Source: Procambarus clarkii
Lineage: Eukaryota > Arthropoda > Malacostraca > Decapoda > Cambaridae
Reading direction: 5' to 3'
Assembly (NCBI RefSeq): GCF_040958095.1
Contig: NC_091175.1
Coordinates: 18,832,787 to 18,896,786 of the forward strand
DNA: 64,000 nucleotides
Shown here: piece by piece, positions 58,467 through 64,000 of the stretch
Position numbering within the stretch: position 1 is the first letter of the stretch
How the letters are laid out: each line of letters starts with the position of its first letter
Position numbers and translations under genes: made by a program
The notes under the pieces: generated by a model
The model's input: only the letters and a program-made list of their open reading frames with translations
Database searches by the model: none
Told to the model about the DNA's origin: nothing

Positions 58467-60255
58467 ACCCCTATACACATCCTATGAGTTGTAAAGGAGA
58501 TCTATACTCATCCTGTGAGAGGTAACGGACCTCATATCCATCCTGTGGAGTGGTAGTGGACCCCATACCCATCCTGTGGGGTGGTAGTGAACCCCATACC
58601 AATTCTGTAGGTGGTAGTGGACCCCATACCCATCCTGTGGGGTGGTAGTGGACCCCATACCCATCCTGTTGGGTGGTAGTGGACCCCATACCCATCCTGT
58701 GGGTGGTAGTGGACCCCATACCCATCCTGTGGAGTGGTAGTGGACCCCAAACCCATCCTGTGGAGTGGTAGTGGACCCCATACCTATCCTGTGGGGTGGT
58801 AGTGGACCCCATACCCATCCTGTGGGGTGGTAGTGGACCCCATACCCATCCTGTGGAGTGGTAGTAGACCCCATACCTATCCCGTGGGGTGGTAGTGGAC
58901 GCCATACCCATCCTGTGGGGTGGTAGTGGACCCCATACCCATCCTGTGGGGTGGTAGTGGATCCCATACCCATCCTGTGGGGTGGTAGTGGACCCCATAC
59001 CCATCCTGTGGGGTGGTAGTGGACCCCATACCCATCCTGTGGGATGGTAGTGGACCCCATACCTATCCTTTGAGGTGGTAGTGGACCCCATACCTATTCT
59101 GTGGGGTGGTAGTGGACCCCATACCCATCCTGTGGGGTGGTAGTGGACCCCATACCCCTCCTGTGGGGTGGTAGTGGACCCCATACCCATCCTGTGGGGT
59201 GGTAGTGGACCCCATACCCATCCTGTGGGGTGGTAGTGGACCCCATACCCATCCTGTTGGTGTGAGTGGTGGACCCCATACCCATCCTGTGGGGTGGTAG
59301 TGGACCCCATACCCATCCTGTGGGGTGGTAGTGGACCCCATACCCATCCTGTGGGGTGGTAGTGGACCCCATACCCATCCTGTGGGGTGGTAGTGGACCC
59401 CATACCCATCCTGTTGGTGTGAGTGGTGGACCCCATACCCATCCTGTGGGGTGGTAGTGGACCCCATACCCATCCTGTGAGGTGATAGTGGACCCCATAC
59501 CCATCCTGTGAGTGGTAGTGGACCCCATACCCATCCTGTGAGTGGTAGTGGACCCCATACCCATCCTGTGAGTGGTAGTGGACCCCATACCCATCCTGTG
59601 AGTGGTAGTGGACCCCATACCCATCCTGTGAGTGGTAGTGGACCCCATACCCATCCTGTGAGTGGTAGTGGACCCATACCCATCCTGTGAGTGGTAGTGG
59701 ACCCCATACCCATCATGTGGGGTAGTAGTGGACCCATACCCATCCTGTTAGGTGGTAGTGGACCCCATACCCATCCTGTGGGGTGGTAGTGGACCCCATA
59801 CCCATCCTGTGGGGTGGTAGTGGACCCCATACCCGTCCTGTGGGGTGGTAGTGGACCCCATACCCATCCTGTTGGGTGGTAATGGACCCCATACCCATCC
59901 TGTGGAGTGATAGTGGACCCCCCTACCCATCCTGTGAGTGGTAGTGGACCCTATACCCATCCTGTGGGTGGTAGTGGACCCCATACCCATCCTGTGAGTG
60001 CTAGTGGACCCCATACCCATCCTGTGGGTGGTAGTGGACCCCATACCCATCCTGTGGAGTGATAGTGGACCCCCATACCCATCCTGTGGAGTGATAGTGG
60101 ACCCCATACCCATCCTGTGGAGTGATAGTGGACCCCATACCCATCCTGTGGAGTGGTAGTGGACCCCATACCCATCCTGTGGAGTGATAGTGGACCCCCA
60201 TACCCATCCTGTGAGTGGTAGTGAACCCCATACCCATCCTGTGGGGTGGTAGTGG
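58467..60255. repeat. 30/31-bp minisatellite, about 58 copies
   Basis: Unit is GTGGTAGTGGACCCCATACC plus CATCCTGTGGG. Length alternates between 30 bp (GTGAGTGG or GTGGGTGG) and 31 bp (GTGGGGTGG). A homogeneous run of 30-bp units lies at 59508-59700. Units next to the LTR are the most degenerate. On the minus strand long open frames (up to 323 codons, MGSTTTPQDGYGVHYHPTGW-like) arise from absence of stops; they are not genes. Confidence 0.97.
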
Positions 60256-60714
60256 GAAAAGATTACAGAGGCACATAATAGACTCAGGAACTAATCTCAA
60301 AATTCCTTTAACTAAGCAAATTACAGTCATGATAAGTAAGTTATAGATATATGAAGTGATATATATATACCTCATGAGTATATATATCTACTCTATCCAC
60401 GAGTACCATGAGATATACCTCATGGGTATAATTCTCATGTTCACATTTCTAACTTCTGTGTCTTTCTTTCACGTAAACCAAACACAACAAAATTTTTTCT
60501 CAATTAGGAACTTCAAATAATTTCAGCTAATTTTATTTCAATTTTTTTTTCCTTTGGCATTCCATGAAATCATTCGAACCCTGTTTGTTTCTTGTGGCAG
60601 GAAGTGAACACTTGAGCCAAAGTTGAACTTGTTTTTTGTTGTGGTAAGTTTGGTAATTTCCCTTCAGGTAAATCCAGGTAAATTGCGTTCATGTAACGGT
60701 AAATCCACTTTGTT
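60256..60714. other. Unassigned AT-rich sequence
   Basis: Includes CTCATGAGTATA / CTCATGGGTATA direct repeats at 60370-60430. No gene seen. Confidence 0.5.
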
Positions 60715-60920
60715 AACGGAAAGCTTCTGTTTATTTAACGTTGATGTTCTGTTAATTTTACGTTGATGTTCTGTTAATTTTACGTTGATGTTCTGTTAAT
60801 TTTACGTTGAAATGTTAATTTAATGTTGATCTTTACGTTGATTTTTATCTTGATCTTACGTTTACTGCTTCAACGTTAAATTAATGTTTATAATATAAAA
60901 TCAACGTCAAACCAACGTCA
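60715..60920. repeat. Degenerate about 22-bp repeat
   Basis: Copies of TTTTACGTTGATGTTCTGTT with progressive truncation; inverted AACGTCAAACCAACGTCA at the right edge. Confidence 0.8.
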
Positions 60921-60984
60921 TTCTTGGATATTGTGGCCTCTGGGTTGATCCTACGTTACTTAATCATTACTCAAGCATGGATAA

Positions 60985-61195
60985 CCGGACCTGCTGCATG
61001 GGTAACAGCTTCTCTATATCGATCTACCCTGGTTTTGCGCTCTGGAGAGAGAGAGGGGGTGCGGCGGACCTGCTACATGGGTAACAGCTTCTCCTTCATA
61101 TCGACCTACCCTAGCTTTGCTCCCTTGAGAAGAGGGGGGGGGGATGGCTGCTGCATGGGTAACAGCTTCTCTGTATCACTGGAGAGGCCACTCCA
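60985..61195. repeat. About 85-bp direct repeat, 2.5 copies
   Basis: GGACCTGCTGCATGGGTAAC then AGCTTCTCTATATCGATCTACC, repeated from about 61068 and about 61146, each followed by a purine-rich GAGAGAGGGGG or GAAGAGGGGGG block. Confidence 0.8.
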
Positions 61196-61299
61196 GCTTC
61201 GGCAACCCGAGCCCAACTCCATAGTCTCCCAAGACTACAGGATGCCTACTAATACTCGAAAAGGTTTTGCCTACTGAGTCTAAGTCTCTGTAAGGAACT

Positions 61300-61500
61300 G
61301 TATCACTTGGAGTCCTTACCTAGTCAAGCACAAGACGAAGGTCGACAAAATTCAGAAGTGTGTCACCAGACTGGTCCCGGAGTTAAAAGGTATGAGCTGC
61401 GAGGAAAAGCTACTAGAAATAAACCCTCGTCACTGGATGATATAAAGAATTGGGGGGAGACATGATTACCACATGCAAAATTGCCAGAGGAAATGATAAA
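61300..61500 (+). pseudogene. LINE RT C-terminal relic, plus strand
   Basis: From about 61309 one frame reads WSPYLVKHKTKVDKIQKCVT then RLVPELKGMSCEEKLLEINP, matching the C-terminal RT region at 45597-46760 (WSPYLVKHKTKLEKVQRYAT). A stop and frameshift follow, after which GGRHDYH-type remains align with GDMITTYK. Older than the 45.6-kb copy. Confidence 0.8.
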
Positions 61501-61552
61501 GGGCGGGTAGATAACAACAACAACAGCCTAGCGTGCTCTAGGTTGAAGGGTT

Positions 61553-61760
61553 GGGGTGTAGGGGTGGAGGTGGGGGTGTGGGTGTAGTGGGTGGGGGTTT
61601 GGGTGTAGGGGTGGAGGTGGGGGTGTGGGTGTAGTGGGTGGGGGTTTGGGTGTAGGGGTGTGGGTGTAGTGGGTGGGGGTTTGGGTGTAGGGGTGGAGGT
61701 GGGGGTGTAGGGGGGGAGGGGGGCTTAGATGGAGGTGTAGAGGGGGGGGTGTATGGGGTA
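61553..61760. repeat. G-rich about 50-bp repeat
   Basis: Units of GTGTAGTGGGTGGGGGTTTG and GGTGTAGGGGTGGAGGTGGG. Four or more G runs per unit give G-quadruplex potential. Confidence 0.88.
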
Positions 61761-62305
61761 GAGATTAGGTTCATAGTGTAAAGAACACCTCCTAAAGAGA
61801 GGGGGGGGGGCTGATTCTCGGAATACAAGAATTCTCATTAATACAGTGACGGTCATTTCAATAAAATAATATAAACCATGAAACGAAAAATAAAAATATG
61901 TGAATTTTATATGAATTATACACATTAAAAATCGCTTTTACATAAATATATAATAAAATAATACAGGTGCAGGAAAAGTAAAACTTCCTACATGATATTG
62001 AATATAACAAAAGTATCTTCAACTATTAAGATATCTTTAGATAAGTTACTTTGATATCGGACACTACGCTAGCAAGGGCTTCATACTAGAGAAAAACACC
62101 ACGATCAGCTCTGACTCATTACCACTGGCCAACAGTTAGTTAACTAGGCCTAATTAGGCCATGAGAGGTGATGCAAATGAGGTAATTAAGGTGATTGTGA
62201 GGTAGACAATTAACACTAACAATCAAAATAATTATAGAGGGAAGCTGTTAGGAACAACGACAATTATTATAGGAACAGAAGACTTAAAATATAATCTGTT
62301 CTACC
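61761..62305. other. Unassigned AT-rich sequence
   Basis: AT-rich unique sequence after a G9 run; no gene recognised. Confidence 0.5.
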
Positions 62306-62957
62306 TGTTGCCTCCACCACTACACCTGCTGCCTCCACCACTACACCTGTTGCCTCCACCACTACACCTGCTGCCTCCACCACTACACCTGCTGTCTCCA
62401 CCACTACACCTGCTGCCTCCACCACTACACCTGCTGTCTCCACCACTACACCTGCTGCCTCCACCACTACACCTGCTGCCTCCACCACTACACCTGCTGC
62501 CTCCACCACTACACCAGCTGCCTCCACCCCTACACCTGCTGCCTCCACCACTACACCTGCTGCCTCCATCACTACACCTGCTGCCTCCACCACTACACCT
62601 GCTGCCTCCACCACTACACCAGCTGCCTCCACCACTACACCTGCTGCCTCCACCACTACACCTGCTGCCTCCACCACTACACCAGCTGCCTCCACCACTA
62701 CACCTGCTGCCTCCACCACTACACCTGCTGCCTCCACCACTACACCAGCTGCCTCCACCACTACACCTGCTGCCTCCATCACTACACCTGCTGCCTCCAC
62801 CACTACACCTGCTGCCTCCACCACTACACCAGCTGCCTCCACCACTACACCTGCTGCCTCCACCACTACACCTGCTGCCTCCACCACTACACCAGCTGCC
62901 TCCACCACTACACCTGCTGCCTCCACCACTACACCTGCTGCCTCCACCACTACACCT
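62306..62957. repeat. 21-bp minisatellite, about 31 copies
   Basis: Unit CTGCCTCCACCACTACACCT plus G. A CACCAGCTGCC variant appears every third unit between about 62510 and 62900, so the array has a 63-bp higher-order unit there. Open in several frames on both strands (VVVEAAG, PPPLHLL, GGSRCSG); non-coding. Confidence 0.95.
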
Positions 62958-63060
62958 GCTTCCTCTGTTCACCTTGCGGTAAATATGTATCTTGGAGTAA
63001 GGCAACTGTTGTGGGTTGCATCGTAGGATAGACCAGTAACTGGCCTAGGGTTGGAGGGTG
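62958..63060 (+). mobile_element. SINE family C tail fragment
   Basis: CCTCTGTTCACCTTGCGGTA and GTTGTGGGTTGCATCGTAGG match the tail of 40669-40860. The 21-bp array runs directly into it. Confidence 0.6.
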
Positions 63061-63595
63061 GGGGATGTTGGTAGGACAAAGTGCAGGCTTCCTGTCCCTG
63101 ACGACGGAAATTCGTTATATCCTACTAGATGGGGTATCTTGGTCTCTGTCTACCTGTCTGTCTCTCTCTCCCACCTTCCTGTTCTCTCTCTCTCCCTCCT
63201 TCCCATTCTCTCGTTCTCTCAGAATAAGCATTATACTCACCCAACCAACACACACAACCTAACCACAACTTTATTCTTACTATTGTTACTCTGATGTAAT
63301 GTTGTAACAACGTCGCAGTTAGGTTGTATGAAATGAACAGCTGAGAAACTTGTGGAAAACTCTTGGGAACCTGAACCCCCAATTCCAGACTTCATGAGTC
63401 GCTGGGATTCGGGATAGGAATTGATTCTTCATAAAGAGAGAGGCATGGGGTCGATCCCCTGTCTACCCTATGACACGAGAGGCTAGCCCCCCGGGCGTCT
63501 GGACTATAGAGTCTTGGATAGGCAAGTGAACGGATAGATATTAAGTTATAGAAAAATACAAATTGAGCCTGTAGGACACTTAAGCCCTATAATCC
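63061..63595. other. Unassigned sequence with short CT-rich tract
   Basis: CT-rich tract at 63150-63220. GTTGTAACAACG near 63302 resembles the inverted-repeat family at 35637. No gene. Confidence 0.45.
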
Positions 63596-63599
63596 CCTT

Positions 63600-63720
63600 C
63601 GGAGGGAACAGGAAGCTCCCAGATATTTAATTGCTGGTAGGTGAACAGAGGCATTAGGTGAAAAGACACGTGCCCAACTGTTTCTGTCCTGCTCAGGGAT
63701 TGAACCTTTGCACATTAATT
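63600..63720 (-). mobile_element. SINE family C fragment
   Basis: Minus strand: B-box-like GGTTCAATCCC, GAGCAGGACAGAAACAGTTG, CCTCTGTTCACCTACCAGCA. Matches 28380-28505. Confidence 0.65.
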
Positions 63721-63854
63721 GTTTGCCAGCAGTACTTATGACTTTGAACCCTTGGTAACAATTTTGGTATTATGAATACTTCTAAATCTTTTTCGTTTCA
63801 TATTTCTTGTCTTTTCATCCTCTCATTGTGCTGTTTTTTTTTATCCTAGCCGAG

Positions 63855-63965
63855 TCCTGTAATCTCGTTACCTTGCACTTACCTGGGTTGATTTCAAGTA
63901 ACCATCTTTCAGGTTATTTTTACAATTTCCTGAAGTGGCGCTATAACATTCGAGTCGTCACCTGT
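63855..63965 (-). pseudogene. LINE RT relic, minus strand
   Basis: Minus strand reads WLLEINPGKCKVTRLQD, matching WLLKFNPSKCKVMKLGSG after the FADD motif of the LINE at 45597. Diverged short fragment, continuing towards the window edge. Confidence 0.65.
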
Positions 63966-64000
63966 TTTACATGGACGGTGTGGTGAAGTATACCTCTAAC

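Noticed and set aside
58471..59830. Long minus-strand frames over the 30/31-bp array
   Set aside because: Result of a stop-free unit; several overlapping frames are open at the same time.

Overview
This is eukaryotic, arthropod-type DNA, most likely from a decapod crustacean such as a crayfish or lobster. The reasons are interstitial TTAGG (TAACC) arrays, the arthropod telomere motif, very dense long microsatellites and minisatellites, tRNA-headed SINEs, jockey/CR1-like LINE fragments, a BEL/Pao retrotransposon, and foldback elements that I recall from decapod genomes. There is no operon structure and nothing bacterial. The exact species is not established.

Layout. 1-9.9 kb: minisatellites, (TG)n tracts, two copies of a 257-bp foldback MITE, SINE fragments and a LINE 3' end. 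10-18.7 kb: an almost continuous satellite block (three arrays with a 32-bp period, a 2.9-kb CCA/CTA-type array and a 0.4-kb GA tract). 18.7-31.9 kb: unrelated minisatellites (21, 31, 18, 27, 24, 21, 35, 32 and 42 bp), a palindromic SINE cluster and a degenerate TTAGG tract. 32-49 kb: a patchwork of SINEs, LINE fragments and large inverted-repeat elements, including TTAGG-carrying foldbacks embedded in (TA)n and a 0.7-kb palindrome. 50.2-51.6 kb (minus strand): the only stretch that looks like a host protein-coding exon, 466 codons ending at a plausible splice donor. 52.8-58.5 kb: an LTR retrotransposon of the BEL/Pao type with apparently identical 1001-bp LTRs and a 5-bp target duplication. 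It keeps Gag and part of the protease but lacks reverse transcriptase, RNase H and integrase, and it sits inside a 30/31-bp minisatellite that continues to 60.3 kb. 60.3-64 kb: more minisatellites, SINE fragments and two LINE RT relics.

How the parts relate. Most open reading frames here are by-products of tandem repeats without stop codons and should not be annotated as genes. The main biology is mobile-element interaction. A tRNA-headed SINE carries the 3' tail of the local LINE, which suggests mobilisation in trans. A young LTR element without pol must likewise have used enzymes supplied by a relative. Several minisatellites appear to have grown from, or been invaded by, transposon sequence. 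Host genes other than the 50.2-51.6 kb exon could not be supported.
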